A stretch of 64,000 nt of DNA from Sambucus nigra (lineage: Eukaryota > Streptophyta > Magnoliopsida > Dipsacales > Adoxaceae): assembly GCA_949130495.1 (NCBI GenBank), contig OX422207.1:829410073-829474072 (forward strand). Reading direction: 5' to 3'. A program made the position numbers and the translations under genes. Of the stretch, positions 1 to 11,779 are shown one piece after another (positions within the stretch are counted from its first letter, which is position 1; every line of letters starts with the position of its first letter). Under the pieces are notes generated by a model that was given only the letters and a program-made list of their open reading frames with translations, was not told the DNA's origin and made no database searches.

Positions 1-2129
1 GAATCTTTCAATAAATTCAGTTGAGCACATGCTAATAACTTGATTTCTTGGGGGGGGGGGGGGGGGGGGCTGAGGGGGGGAAGGTTGTTTATTGTTTTCC
101 ATATTTTATGTCTTGCCGAGTGTTAAGTCTTTTATTTTCTGGGACTAGGTGGGTAGTTAAAAAACATGTTGTATAGAAAAATTTAGGATTTTTTTTACCT
201 TAGTATGTCATTTGATGTACTCAAGAATTTTGTCAAAATTAGTCCAATGGGGGAGATTGAAGGTCCCTATGTACAACACTCTTAGTGTTTGTTTTTATTT
301 TTTAGCTATATAAACCTTCATCTAGTTGGACTTGAATTTTGACAAAATATTTCCTGCAATTATGTTGAGTCTAGCTTACCTATGCCATTCCCTCTCCTTT
401 CAGCCTAATACATCAAAATTCAGCTCAAGAGAAGTTAGTCTCTCACATTTGTAAAACTGGCTCATAGGAATTTTACAGTCACATAGCATATCGTGACATC
501 ATTTCTTATGTGTTGTGTGTGTTTAATGAAGATTTTTAAAGATTTTTAAAATTAGTTAAATAAAATTAGTTCTAAATTTTAGTTAATATGGCAATTAATT
601 TAACATACAAAGAATTGGGGAAATTTTGAAAGAATAATATTTGGTAGTGTAATAATAAGGAATATATTTTTCAGGATTTTTGTCACATTATTTGGGAATT
701 TTTCCAATTTGAATTTTTTTTTAATGATTTTATAAACATTTAAATATCTGATTTAAACATTTATGGAATGATTTATTGGTTTATACCTGCCTTAATACTT
801 GTATGCTACTTGTATTACACAAGATTTTTAATGTGTATTATACACATTTTGTATATATATTGTATTCATACCGTATTATACTAACGGTAACATTCAAACC
901 ACGATTGGCACACGGTTGTTGCACACAGTTTTACAGCCCACGGTTTTGCTTAATTGGTTCTAGCTGTTATCCACGCATCATACATATAAACAGTTATTTT
1001 GTGTTTCTTTAATGATCGTTGGATCTATTTTTTATCTACGGATGGTATCCCTCTTTAGCAATCCATGTGCTTCTATTTTGTCCATTCACAGCACGCACGT
1101 ATGGCCTATAAATTGAGACTTAAGGTCATCATTTTTAATTATTAAGAAAAATTAAAATCTTACCGAACCTCTGTCGAAATAATTTCTAGAGAGAGAGAGT
1201 TCACACACCATACACACAGTGTTGAGTTTGAAGGTTTGATCTCTTTTATAGGTCAGATCTACACTCGAATCATGCATATTGTTTCATATAATTGTTTTTT
1301 GTGTATGAAATATTCAAAGTCGTTTTTAAATCTTTTCAAAATCTGTTCAAGAACTCTCATATTTAGGGTTTGGCTTTTTTTATATACGTATATTTTAAAA
1401 TCTGAACAAAAACACACCACCGATTAACATATATTTCGTTTGTTGTTGCGTAAATCAAGATCACGAACACCTACACCACTGGTTTATGTGTTGTTGTTAT
1501 TCTATTAGATACGTGTTATATAACTATTGCATGTTGTATATTTGTCTTTAGGTATAAAAATCACACACAATTATAAACTTTTCTATTTTTAATGCATCTT
1601 GATTTTTTAAGATCTATCTTAGATCTTGTTTGTGTGTAACTTTGGACATTATTCACACACAAATCACTTGTCCATATTTTTTTGTTCATATTCCAACTCT
1701 AATATAGGTTTAGATATTTAAACCTAAAATGTTAAAGGATTTAAACTAGTAAGAAAATATTATTTTTGGGTTGTCCTATGCTTGATTAACCTATAGATAT
1801 GACCGGACCTGAACAAGAACAATATTTGGACCGTATATACTTTGTGGACTAAAACTGTAGAACAAGAACCATGTTAAAATTGTTAAAAGAATTTAATAGG
1901 TTATTAGATTAAAGACAGTTCTAATCAAAGACTACTTCTCAAAACAATTTGATATTATATGTATATTGACTTGTGCCTAAACTATTTATATGTTCATAGT
2001 CATATATTGTTTGTTTGTTTGAATATTTGACTTGTAAATATTCTGATATATATTGTGTTAGTCAAATATTTGTGGTATATATTTACTTTACCGTAGAGAT
2101 ATATTAAATTACTGTGTGTGTTTATCTAT
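1..2129 (+). mobile_element. 3' end of a plus-strand Ty1/copia element: polypurine tract plus probable LTR
   Basis: A copia-type polypurine tract, tgggggagat, sits at 248-257, directly before a TG that can start an LTR at 258. A TATA box (tataaat, 1107-1113) followed by leader-like sequence fits the U3-R organisation of an LTR. No coding sequence remains upstream in the window, so the family cannot be named. The right LTR border is not resolved: the next recognisable boundary is the copia LTR that begins at 2130, which may have inserted into this one. The start at 258 is fairly secure; the end is a guess. Confidence 0.45.
50..69. repeat. (G)20 homopolymer
   Basis: An uninterrupted run of about 20 G, followed after three bases by a second short G run. 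It lies in the 3' non-coding end of a copia-like element. Length is probably unstable and could be partly an assembly artefact. Confidence 0.9.
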
Positions 2130-3271
2130 TGAGAGTGCACATTCATTCAATGAATAAGCTTATTTAATTAAATTTCCATTTTATCACCAGTCTTAATTAA
2201 AACCCGAAAACATGCATTTCATTGTGACTGACAGTATTATGAATTATCTAGCATGCAAAACAAAAACAATCACAAAATAGATTTGAGGAAAAATCCCCAA
2301 CAGGGCCAAACCTTTTCATTTCTCTATTAACTGTAAATCACAGCTTACAACTACATAGCAGATTAACAGCATTTGTGACGATGAATACCCTCGGGTATCG
2401 GTTCGAAGTCTTCAGCAAGAGCTCCAATGATCAGTAATGGAGGCAGCCTTTTTCTCCATAAGTTTTACTCCAGAATGAGTAATATGAGTAATAAGATTAA
2501 AGAATGATTCACATAAATGATTTTGGACTTTGAATTGAATCAAAAGGGGTTTAAAAGCCTAAAAGATGAAGTTTTAAAGTGCATCAGATATGCAGAGGCG
2601 GAGTTTTGAAAGACTTGCAAAACCTAACTCCGTAGAAGGTATTTATAGGCTGCATAAAAATTTGAGGCGCCGACGATAGTTTGAAGTCGTTCGAATGACA
2701 TCTGCATGTCATTAGAGCGACATTAAATGTCGTTATTAACGACCATACAAACGAACCTTTAAAATGTAAAACAGTACGGGTTCATTTGATGCAAGCTTCA
2801 AACGATATTGCATGTCATTAGAAGTTGTCGTTTGAACGACTAATCAATTTAGTTTGAACGACATCGCTATGTCATTTGAACGACAGGAGTGAAAAATATT
2901 TTTTTATAAAAGCTCGCCTACAGGTCTTAAAAAATATTTTTGACTTAGAAAAACGCCTCAGTTTGATAAAAGCATTTTATAAAAATATCCCAAACAAATA
3001 TGTGAACATTAATAACTCCAATTAAATATTTTACCTTATAGTGTAGTGGAGTTAGTGAAATAGTGGAGACCAGTTGAAAGCACACAACACACGATGTGAA
3101 TGATGGGTACATGTTGATGATGTTTGATAAGAAGTATTCAGATGATGGACATCATGGATGAACGTGTGAAGACGTGTCGAAAAGTAACGGTATATAAAAT
3201 ATTAACTATGATCTAGGACAGCAGAGGAATTCCTAGATTCTAGATGGACATTTATAAAATATGACCTTACA
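2130..3271 (-). repeat. 3' LTR of minus-strand Sirevirus-like copia element
   Basis: Read on the minus strand the repeat starts TGTAAGGTCATA at 3271 and ends near 2130. A polypurine tract abuts it (aatctccctct at 3272-3282 on the plus strand). It resembles the solo LTR at 29255-30501, which starts TGTAAGGACATA on the same strand and shares an aaaaatccccaaca/gggccaaacc-type block and an aacatgcat block. Length is 1.14 kb against 1.25 kb for the solo copy. A cluster of short TTCGAA-type palindromes lies at 2685-2885. The 2130 end is inferred from this comparison and is less certain than 3271. Confidence 0.6.
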
Positions 3272-3289
3272 AATCTCCCTCTATGTCTA

Positions 3290-4128
3290 TGACAGTACAT
3301 ATATAAAAAATCCGAATTATGCATCCCAAAAATAGTACAGACTTGTTTTCCCAACTGACAGGTTCATCCACAAACCGTGAAATTTGGCTTCCCAAATGAC
3401 GACAATCTATGTACTAGGTCATTTTTAGCTAAGCACTCCAAATCTTTAAAGTTAACTTGACCTAAACGTTAATGCCATGGATCCATAGGAGTGATCGTAG
3501 TGTTGTTGCAGACAAATGAGGACTTGGGCACAATCCCATAACAATTATCTTCAATCCTTATCCCTTGCAATAGAAGTTTACTGGATTGATCATAAACATT
3601 GCACTCATTCTAATAAAACATTACTGCAAAGTCAGCGTCGTATAGCTGACTAATGTTCAGAAGGTTTGCTTTCAAACCTTTGACGTACAAAACATTCTCT
3701 AGCTTAGGAAACTCGTGTATATCCATTGTACCTAGTCCTACTATCCTAGACTTGCACTTATCTCCATAAATGACTTTACCTTCATTATGATCCTCTGGGA
3801 AGGTAAAAACTAAGGCATCACATGTTATGTGCCTGGAGCACCCACTATCAAAATACCACTGTGAAGTATTCTGAGATTTAAAAGCAACATGGACAACAAG
3901 GTCTTTTTCGTAATGCTTAGGGAACCAAGATGAAGTAACCTTTTGTTTACCATTGTTGGTGGTGGTTTTAGCTGGGATTTTGGAACTATCCACTAATGGA
4001 AAAGACATCCATTGGAATTCCTCCATCAAACTCTGAGATGTGGTGACTAGAAACTCAACCTTCTCTCTAAGACTAGTATGATCATTGGTGTGGCGTGGCA
4101 GAGGAAGTGTACGTCGAGTCCAACCCAA
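3290..4128 (-). pseudogene. Copia protease and gag-pre-integrase remnant
   Basis: This is the junction of gag and pol in a Ty1/copia polyprotein. The 172-residue open stretch (4128-3610) carries the retropepsin-like protease active site as WYFDSGCSRHIT, then the usual ENVLYVKGLKANLLNISQL segment. After a stop at the left end of that stretch, the frame can be followed to about 3330 through a pre-integrase domain (PWH.RLGQVNFKDLECL, then CQLGKQ). It then runs straight into the polypurine tract. Integrase, reverse transcriptase and RNase H, normally about 3 kb, are absent, so the element has a large internal deletion. The ATG at 4128 is internal to the ancestral polyprotein and not a real start. 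Confidence 0.85.
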
Positions 4129-4242
4129 ACTATAGAAATACTCCCTCAGGTGTCCTTTTCTCTTGAATTAAGTACAAAAGTACACGATCTTAGGCCAAAC
4201 TTGGTTTTCTCTTCTTGGTCGAACTCTTCTTTGGAGATTTGT

Positions 4243-4634
4243 TTACTGGCCATATGGATTCGTTTTAAACTCAGGAATCGATTTCGGTGCGATACGAAAC
4301 ATGGAATCACCGTCAAAACCTATTCCCTTCCTTTCACTAAACCCTAAGGTGGGGTCGAGTAGCATTTTTCCCATCTTTCCAGGTCTATCCTCAATCTTCA
4401 CTTTGACTTCTCGAGATCTCTCAAGGTCATGACTGAGTTGGGCTACAAGGGCTTCAAGTTTCTTTTGAGCCTCCACGGATGCAAGGAGGTCACTCATAAG
4501 ACTAGTCACTTACTTGATTAAGTCCTTTTTTCTCTCTCAAAATTACTATCTCTCTCTTCAAACAGTCTCTCTCTCTCTCCAAACAAAGTTTCTCTCTCCA
4601 CATAAACTCTTTTTCTCTCAACACAAACTTTCTT

Positions 4635-4674
<40 letters not shown>

Positions 4675-5248
4675 GCAGTGAAAATGGAGGACTCTCTCTA
4701 GTCACTCCTGAATCTTTTTCTAATGTGATGATCCTAAAGAGCTAACCCTTTGTTATGCTTTTTAATTTGAAATGAATCAACTTATAAATCGGCATAAGCA
4801 CGTCATAGGTCACTCTCGCTCTCACTTGTAACATCCTCCCCCTCACTCACTTTGCTTTCACTGTCGAGGTGTCCTTGTGAAGCAGTTTTCTCATCGTCAT
4901 GAGGTACATTATTTGTACTCACGTTACTATCCATGAATGCGATGAAGTTGCATTCATGCGGTGATTCGTCTCCAGAATCCACCGACTCGACCTCACTGTC
5001 GTCGCTAGGGGAGGCATTAAAGCATATTTGCCTTTGCCTTGACATTTCAACCTAGTTGGACACTCAAAAGCCTTATAACCTCTACTTTCACACTCATAAC
5101 ATCTCTCTTCATCTATTTTAGCAGTGCCCATTTTATCTTTATCAACCTTCTTTCCAAATTTGTTTTTCTCAAAATTCTTTTTATCTTTAAAATTACCATT
5201 AATTTTAAATTTGAGAAATTTCATGAATTTTTTTGCAAACAGTGCCAA
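4243..5248 (-). pseudogene. Copia gag C-terminal region with zinc knuckle
   Basis: Overlapping minus-strand open stretches make up the back half of a copia gag. A Lys/Asn/Phe-rich basic segment leads to a zinc knuckle, CYECESRGYKAFECP, in which the usual histidine of CX2CX4HX4C is tyrosine. An acidic Ser/Asp/Glu-rich tract (SPSDDSEVESVDSGDES) and a short coiled coil (about 4509-4400) follow. Next comes LGFSERKGIGFDG, which matches the SGLGY-type motif near the gag-protease border in Sirevirus-like elements. Frames change between segments. A CT-rich expansion at 4558-4671 separates the acidic tract from the coiled coil and breaks the reading. Confidence 0.75.
4630..4671. repeat. (CT)n microsatellite
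   Basis: A nearly pure CT run within a broader CT-rich stretch (4550-4671). It lies inside the copia gag pseudogene and disrupts it. Confidence 0.9.
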
Positions 5249-5347
5249 ATCATCTAAATCAAAATCAAACTAAAAATCTGATGTTTCTTCCTCTCTCCGT
5301 TTAAACAATTATATACTCTTTCTAGATAACTCCTCATATTTTCTAAC

Positions 5348-5866
5348 TTAGGCTTCAAGGGTTATCCCTTTATCTTTAGATTTAATCGTATTAGAAAACA
5401 TATCAATTTCATACGTTTGGAGTTCTCCTACTAGTTCTTCTAATTTAAGAGTGTTCAATTTTCCTAATGAATTTAACACAGTGACTTTAGGGATAAAACC
5501 CGTAGGCAATGATCTCAAAATATTTTTAACTTCTCGTGTATCAGGAATATGTTCACCAAGATTGAAACTAGTATTGACAATATTAGACAATCATGCATAA
5601 AACTCATCAAAACATTCAGAATCAAGTTTGGTTATTATTTCAAATTGAGTAGTTAAATTTTGCAATTTAGATTCTTTAACTGCATTTGTACCTTCATGGG
5701 TAAATTGAAGAACATCCCATGATTCATTTGACGTGGTACACGTCATGATGCGTCGAAACTCGTCGGGGGTGACGGCTCCAGAAATTGTATTTAGCCCACA
5801 TGAATTATATGTGCTCCATTTAAATTCATTCTCAGTCCAATGTGACACCGGTTTAAGGTTTATCAC
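5348..5866 (-). pseudogene. Copia gag N-terminal capsid (UBN2/retrotrans_gag type)
   Basis: Two adjacent minus-strand open stretches (5866-5591 and 5590-5348) are one capsid-like domain split by a stop. Diagnostic features are W.ENEFKWS, then a segment around ESWDVLQFTHEGTNAVKESKL and LTTQFEII, then FDEFYA, and finally NLGEHIPDTREVKNILRSLP before LEELVGELQTYE. These match the UBN2 gag domain of plant copia elements. The N-terminus stops at the border with the Tekay element at about 5885. Upstream gag, 5' leader, primer site and 5' LTR are not found on the far side of that element. Confidence 0.85.
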
Positions 5867-5884
5867 ATTATCTACGATGATAGA

Positions 5885-8822
5885 GGGAATTTATTAAATT
5901 TAATATGAGTTATTAATTTAATATAAATTCGAAAATTAATTACTTTATAATTATTAACGTGATGTGAGTTAGTAATTATGGGAAACTTGTTGAATATTAC
6001 TAATGACTAGAGTAATATATAATATTGGTTCTATTAAATGTCAAGAGTGAATAAAATGACGATTTTGGAAATTTGAGTTGGGACGCGCCCGTGTTGCGTC
6101 GGGACTAAATATTGATTAATAAAAGTGAATAAATTATAATTTGCTCGTATGGTCATTTTGAGTGCGCCAAGGTGTCTGGAAGGGTCGAGATAGTCAAAAA
6201 AGTGTACCTGGAGGTTTAGTTTGGGTCTCGGGGCGTTTTTAGGCCTATTTAGCACCCCAGGAGGGCATTTTGGACATTTTGCATTTTTGGGTAATTAAAC
6301 CCACGAAATTTATTAGGTTATATCAGCCATTTGGAATGGTCCTTTAGGGTTAGCAGACTCAAAACCTTAGAACGGCCATAGGATAGGGAAGGAGAAAGCT
6401 TTCCAAGCAATCCAAGACCAAAGACTCACCCGGTTGCACCGCCACCACCACCAACGCGTAGATCACGCGACGGGGAATGCAACCACACCAAATTCATCCA
6501 CAAATTAGAACTTTGAAATTCTCAGGCAAGTATTTATCTTTCTTATTTTCATTAATGCATCGTTCATGTTAGTCTAAGGCGATTAAGATGAGTTTCATAG
6601 AAGAAAACACATGTTGGAGATAGGAAAATCGCATGTAGTAATGATATGAATGATAACCTGGAAACCCCCTTCATGTGTAGAGGATTAACCACGGATTTAT
6701 AATGAATTAGAAGTAGAAATTCTGGGAAAAAGACTGATTAGAACCAAGTTAAAGAAATTCTAGGGTTCTTGAAATTGATATGAGTTTTGGCCTATTAATC
6801 CATGGTTATTGATTAAAATTCGCATGTTTTACGTAGAAGATGTACGATATGGGTTTATACTGTTTATAGTACGAATTTTTGGGAGTTTGGGTGTGAAAAA
6901 TCTGAATTTGATTGAGGTTGGATTATGAAACCCGTAACTGTTAATCTGCAGAATTTGCCATACCTGTTTGATCGATCGATCGAACCAAGAGTATTGATCG
7001 ATTGACGCATCGATCGATCGACCCCTTCTGGCAGACTCATATTTCCCCTTTTAAATAGTTGAATTAAATTTAAATGAGTAATACTCCTTAGGCATCCATA
7101 TCAAAATATTTTGGGAGATAAAGAAGACCAGTAGGACTTATTAATAATTATGAGACCTTTAACGTCGGACGAGATTTACATTTTTGGGATGTTTACATAT
7201 AAGGGACGATGGAATTATGTATTAAATGGAGAGACGCGTAAGATAGTTACGATGGAAAATAGATGAGTACCTACTGAATTCTACACTTGGGAGGATAGAG
7301 TCCATGAGTGTTACGTAGTAAGTTGGAATAATCCCTCAAACTAAAATTAAGAGTGAAACCGTTATAAGTGATAACTAAATAATGAGAAATAAAAATAAAT
7401 ATTATAATAATGGGTTAGGAGATGAACCTAAATTTGATATAGAAAAAGTAGTATATTTATATGACTGTGTTTATGCATATACTATATACGCGTGAAAATA
7501 ATGCCCGCGCTACTTGCTATCCCTGAGGTTACCGCGCTGAGACAGTCTTATCTCGATGGGACCTTTACGGGGGATATTGACTTGTACCCAAGAAGATAGG
7601 AATCCTAGTTATAGGCTATCGAATCGATAGTCACGGTCCTAAGAGACGCGAGGGTATGTGCTGACCTATTGGACTTGGAAACTATGCTTCGCCTCAATAT
7701 TGTTTGTGTATGTATTAATACAGTTTGAGAGTGATTCCGAACTTGTATTTCCCTTAGTACGAGTGATACGGGGATTGGATAGCAGAGTATGCCCGCACCA
7801 TAATTTTTATGTGGGGTGCTGTTAGAATATATATATTATACGAGTATTTAATATATATATGAATTTCTGAAATTTGGAACTTCCTATTGTGTTTATGGTA
7901 GGTAAGAAATGAATAATGACTTCAATTTGGAATTACTTGTTTTGAAAGTATAATAGGACACTGGGAAACTTTATTAGTAAATAAGGTTTAAATAAGAACT
8001 TTGTGATCAAATGAAATTTATCCCCTTAAACAATTAAATTGTTCAGTTTTAAATCTTACGAGTAACCTAAGATAAGTTAAACCATTGGGAAGGTTAGTGC
8101 GATAGGCGTGCACATTAGAAGAGAGGTGTGAATTTCTCAAGGGAGTGCCGCACTAATATGTTGTTTCATTGGTCTGTAAACATTTTAAATACTTGCTAAA
8201 CAAATTTTAAATAATTTTTACAATCGGGCTCTGACCCGTTTCTATTTTCCTTTCTCTCTTGTATATATATGTATATATCAAAGGTGCCCAGCCACAGGGG
8301 CATCTTGCATAGGATCCTTTGGAAGGAACGTGCTGCAGCTTAGGTGGGAGTTGCAGGCCTCTTGCCTAGACGACCTCATTTCTTGATTCCATTTCTAGCA
8401 CTATTTATTCAGTTGGGCATGTGTCGCCCTTTGCATTATTCAGTTATTTAGCAGCATTGTGATTCATTTATTTTTTTCAGGATTTTACTCTTTGGGATTT
8501 GTTTTTGTTAGGATGTTTTCATTTAAGTATTAAATGTTGGATTCATTTAGTTGTATGTTTAATTATTGGATTGTTTGTACCAGTATAGTTGTTGTGTGAT
8601 TCTTCATTTATGAATTTCGTAAGGTTTTAAATGTTGGTGTATATAAATTAAATTTGGAAAGTAACGTCTAAAAATGGTTTTGACACTTAGCTTAATTATT
8701 AGGGTGTTTAAATTGAAAAAGTTATTTTTCGACAGTGATGCTAAGAATGAACCATCTGTTCACCTTGATTTTAATTTAATAAAGGAGTGATCGCCCGGTA
8801 TTTAATTAAGCGGGGTGTCACA
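5885..8822 (+). repeat. 5' LTR of Tekay element (first ~37 bp missing)
   Basis: Aligns end to end with 13231-16191 of the 3' LTR. It ends in gggtgtcaca at 8822, directly before the primer site. The 3' LTR begins tgtaataccccg, but that segment is absent here and the similarity starts only at the shared ..atttattaaattt. The LTR holds a cluster of GATCGATC palindromes at 6970-7022 and two copies of an atgcccgc motif (about 7500 and 7785). Confidence 0.92.
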
Positions 8823-8824
8823 GG

Positions 8825-8836
8825 TGGTATCAGAGC
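8825..8836 (+). other. Primer-binding site (initiator Met tRNA type)
   Basis: tggtatcagagc follows the 5' LTR by two bases. It is the standard complement to the 3' end of plant initiator methionine tRNA used by many LTR retrotransposons. The reverse complement of the same site occurs at 59771-59783 in the second Tekay-type element. Confidence 0.95.
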
Positions 8837-9015
8837 ATCAGGTTCTAGTGTCCTTAGGATCTGTACGGCTTATTTCGCTTTCAGCTTAGCATTTTTTTTG
8901 CTATAGAGCCTAACATTAGAAATGTTGTATTCATCTTTATGCGTTGGAAATTCGTGCTTTTGCGATTTGTCGATGTGAATGTTGAACTTATTCAGGTTTA
9001 ATTTAAAACTTTTAG

Positions 9016-9858
9016 ATGGCCCGTCAGGAAGAACAAGCCAATACCATTGGGGAAGTTAATGAGCAAGGACAACTCTCGCCTCAGGTGTCTCCGAAAAGGG
9101 TACCAACCGTCGAATTTGCGGGCATTGTGGTACAAACAGTTACCACTGCAGTCTTACAGTACCACGAACGCAGCATGCAACTTAGAAGAGGAAAAAGACT
9201 TAGAGAGGTTAATCAAATGCGTGTGACTAAAGTTGACAATTGTGCGAAGGCACTGAAATTGAGACAACAAACCACTCAAGACCGAGACAGTTCCAGAAGT
9301 TACAAAATTTATGTAAAGGGCCCAAAGTGTCAGGGCCAACAAAGTCAGATTCAGAATGAAGTCACAAAGAGGTGTTTCAGTTGTGGAATGGACGGTCACA
9401 AACGTCAATCTTGTCCGAATCAGACTGGGGAGAAACTACAATCCGACCAGCGAAGAATTTCGGGACTCTGTTATAAATGTGTACAGCCGGGTCACAAGTG
9501 GAGGGATTATCCTCACCATGACATAGTTTTTCCGCAAATTTCCCATTAACGCCAGCAAGACCAGGGAAAAAGCGAGACTAGTCAACAACGTAGTGAAGTG
9601 AAGCAGTTTCGAGGGAGGTGCTTCCAATGTGGCAGAAATGGTCATAGGCGTCAAGATTGCTCAGAGAAGAATAGGGCCCTACGGCTGGAAGGTGCCAGAA
9701 ATAAACCACAGAAGCTAGCCCCACCACCCATTCCAATAACCTCAGTTCAGCAGAGGCAGTTACAGTATGGATGTGTCTGTAACGTCCACCAGATAGCAGT
9801 ATCTCAGGCCCCAACCGAGATAAAAGGTACGTTCCTTATACCTGGTGCTATGGGTTGA
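9016..9858 (+). pseudogene. Tekay gag with three zinc knuckles, capsid region deleted
   Basis: The ATG at 9016 lies about 180 bases after the primer site, with a normal gag N-terminus (MARQEEQANTIGEV). By about residue 60 the sequence jumps to a basic linker, so most of the ~200-residue capsid domain is missing. Three zinc knuckles follow: CFSCGMDGHKRQSC is intact, CYKCVQPGHKWRDYP has its last Cys changed to Tyr, and CFQCGRNGHRRQDC (after a stop at 9547) is intact. The missing capsid would prevent particle assembly. The third knuckle leads into protease. Confidence 0.85.
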
Positions 9859-10240
9859 GTTTTAATTGGTATTGAGGCACCGTACTGTTTTATAGCTACC
9901 CATTTCGTGAAGGCCTTAGGGTTATTAGCCACCGCAGAGAGCACTGTGACGTGTGTAGACTCACCACTGGGAAATGGTTCGCTTATTTTCCTTTATATAT
10001 CGGGGTGTGGGGATAGAGATTGGTAGCTTGGTATTACCAGCAGACATGTTAGTCTTATATATGCATGAGCACGATGTTATTATCGGTATGGATTGGCTCG
10101 CAGCTTATAGAGCCATGATAGATCATTTCGGTTGGAGTATTGTTTTTGCCATTTCGGGGCAAGAGATGTTTGTAGTAGCGATGCCTCGCCTAGAGGGAGG
10201 CTCGACCGCTCATTTATATTACATAGAGGAGGATACCTCT
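9800..10240 (+). pseudogene. Tekay aspartic protease, active site lost
   Basis: The end of the gag frame runs into the protease at about 9825. Where the family has an LFDSGASHSFIS-type active site, this copy reads LIGIEAPYCFIATHF, so the catalytic Asp-Ser-Gly is gone. After a frame change the C-terminal half is clear (VLPADMLVLYMHEHDVIIGMDWLAAYRA), including the usual IGMDWL segment. The open stretch from the ATG at 9974 is an internal restart and not a genuine start. Confidence 0.82.
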
Positions 10241-11170
10241 AAGGAGGTTGGGATTCCCTTAAACTTGATCCCAGTTGTTTGTGAGTATTCCGATGTATTT
10301 CAGGAGATACCAGGCCTACCCCCCAGTCGTGAGATAGACTTTGTCATAGATTTATTATCGAATACTAGACCTATAGCATGCGCTCCATACCGTATGGCTC
10401 TGACAGAGATGCAAGAGTTACGAGATCAGATAGAGCAGTTGTTAGGTCGGGGCTTCATTCGCATGAGTACCTCACCTTGGGGCGCTCCAGTCTTGTTTGT
10501 GAAAAAAGAGAGATGGTTCACTAAGACTATGAGACTACCGGGAGCTGAAAAAGGTCACGATACAGAATAAGTATTCGTTGCCTCGAATCGATGATCTGTT
10601 CGACCAACTCAGGGGAGAAACTTTCTTTTCGAAGATAGATCTGAGGTCAGGGTACCATTAGTTACGTATTAGGGAGCATGATATTTCAAAGACTGCCTTC
10701 TTGACAAGATATGGATCCTATGAGTTCAGAGTGATGCCATTTGGCCTCACAAATGCTTCAGCCGTGTTCTTGGACTTAATGAACCGAGTGTTCAGAGAGT
10801 TCTTGGATCAGTTTGTTATCGTCTTCATAGATGATATCTTGATATATTCGCACTCCGAGGAGGAGCATGCCGAGCACTTGAGGCAGATTCTTCAAACTCT
10901 ACGAGAGCATCAGCTGTATGCTAAGTACGAGAAGTGAGGATTCTAGTTGCGAGAAGTACAGTTCTTGGGGCATATTGTTTCTGAGCAGGGGTTAGCAGTT
11001 GACCCGAGTAAAGTATCAGCGGTGAGGGAGTGGGGACAGCCCACAACACTGACGGAAGTGCGTAGTTTCTTGGGGTTAGACGGATACTACAGGAGATTCA
11101 TTCGGGGATTCTCCAAAATAGCGGGTCCATTGACGAACCTGACTCGCAAGGGGGTACCATATGTTTAGGA
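10240..11170 (+). pseudogene. Tekay reverse transcriptase
   Basis: The domain begins with the ..VVCEYSDVFQEIPGLPPSREIDF linker typical of Ty3/gypsy and continues with SPWGAPVLFVKK. There is then a frameshift plus small deletion near 10505-10565, and the frame resumes at [13 protein letters not shown] and [12 protein letters not shown]. The fingers-palm segment [10 protein letters not shown] and the catalytic box FIDDIL, with both aspartates, are present in 10701-10937. A stop near 10936 precedes [20 protein letters not shown] and the thumb [13 protein letters not shown]. At least four stops or frameshifts make it inactive. Confidence 0.93.
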
Positions 11171-11183
11171 TGATACTTGTCAA

Positions 11184-11642
11184 TTGGCTTTTGACGAGCA
11201 AAAAGACAAGCTTACTTCAACACCGGTCCTTGCTTTACCTAAGCTGGGTGTGGAGTACCTGGTTTACACCGATGCCTCTTTACGGGGACTTGGGGGAGTA
11301 CTTCAGCAGGAGGAGAAGGCTATAGATTTTGCCTCCCGCAAGCTTAAGCGGCATGAGAAGAATTACCCCACCCACGACCTGGAATTAGCAGCGGTCGTTT
11401 TTGCATTAAGGATATGGAGGAACTATTTATTAGGGGAGAAATTTTGCTTGTTCACAGACCACAAGTCACTGCAGTACCTGTTCACTCAGCGAGAGCTGAA
11501 TATGCGTCAGCGCAGATGGTTAGAGTTTGTGAAGGACTATCAGTTTGACATAAAATACCATCTGGGGAAGGCCAACGTAGTTGCTGATGCGTTGAGTCGT
11601 AGACTGGTAGATGATGTAGCGGACATCTGGAAAGCAAAGTGA
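11184..11642 (+). pseudogene. Tekay RNase H
   Basis: A 152-residue open stretch carries all four acidic positions expected for the RNase H fold: YTDAS, DLELAAV, FTDHKSL and VADALSR. It ends in the ALSRR motif that normally closes this domain in Ty3/gypsy elements. A short deletion near [10 protein letters not shown] removes a few residues between the first two motifs. A stop at 11640 separates it from integrase. It is the best preserved of the pol domains together with the integrase core. Confidence 0.92.
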
Positions 11643-11779
11643 AAAGAGTTGGGTCACCAGGACGCAGTAGCACGTTCATTCGTATCTGTCATGATAGTGA
11701 CACCCTAGATTGTTACGAGGGTAATACAGGCACAGACCGCAGACCCGTTTTACCAGGAGCAGATTGTACGACTTTTAGC

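Noticed and set aside
6034..6255. 73-codon minus-strand open stretch, repeated at 13377-13598
   Set aside because: It occurs in both LTRs of the first Tekay element because the LTRs are copies; there is no other sign of coding.
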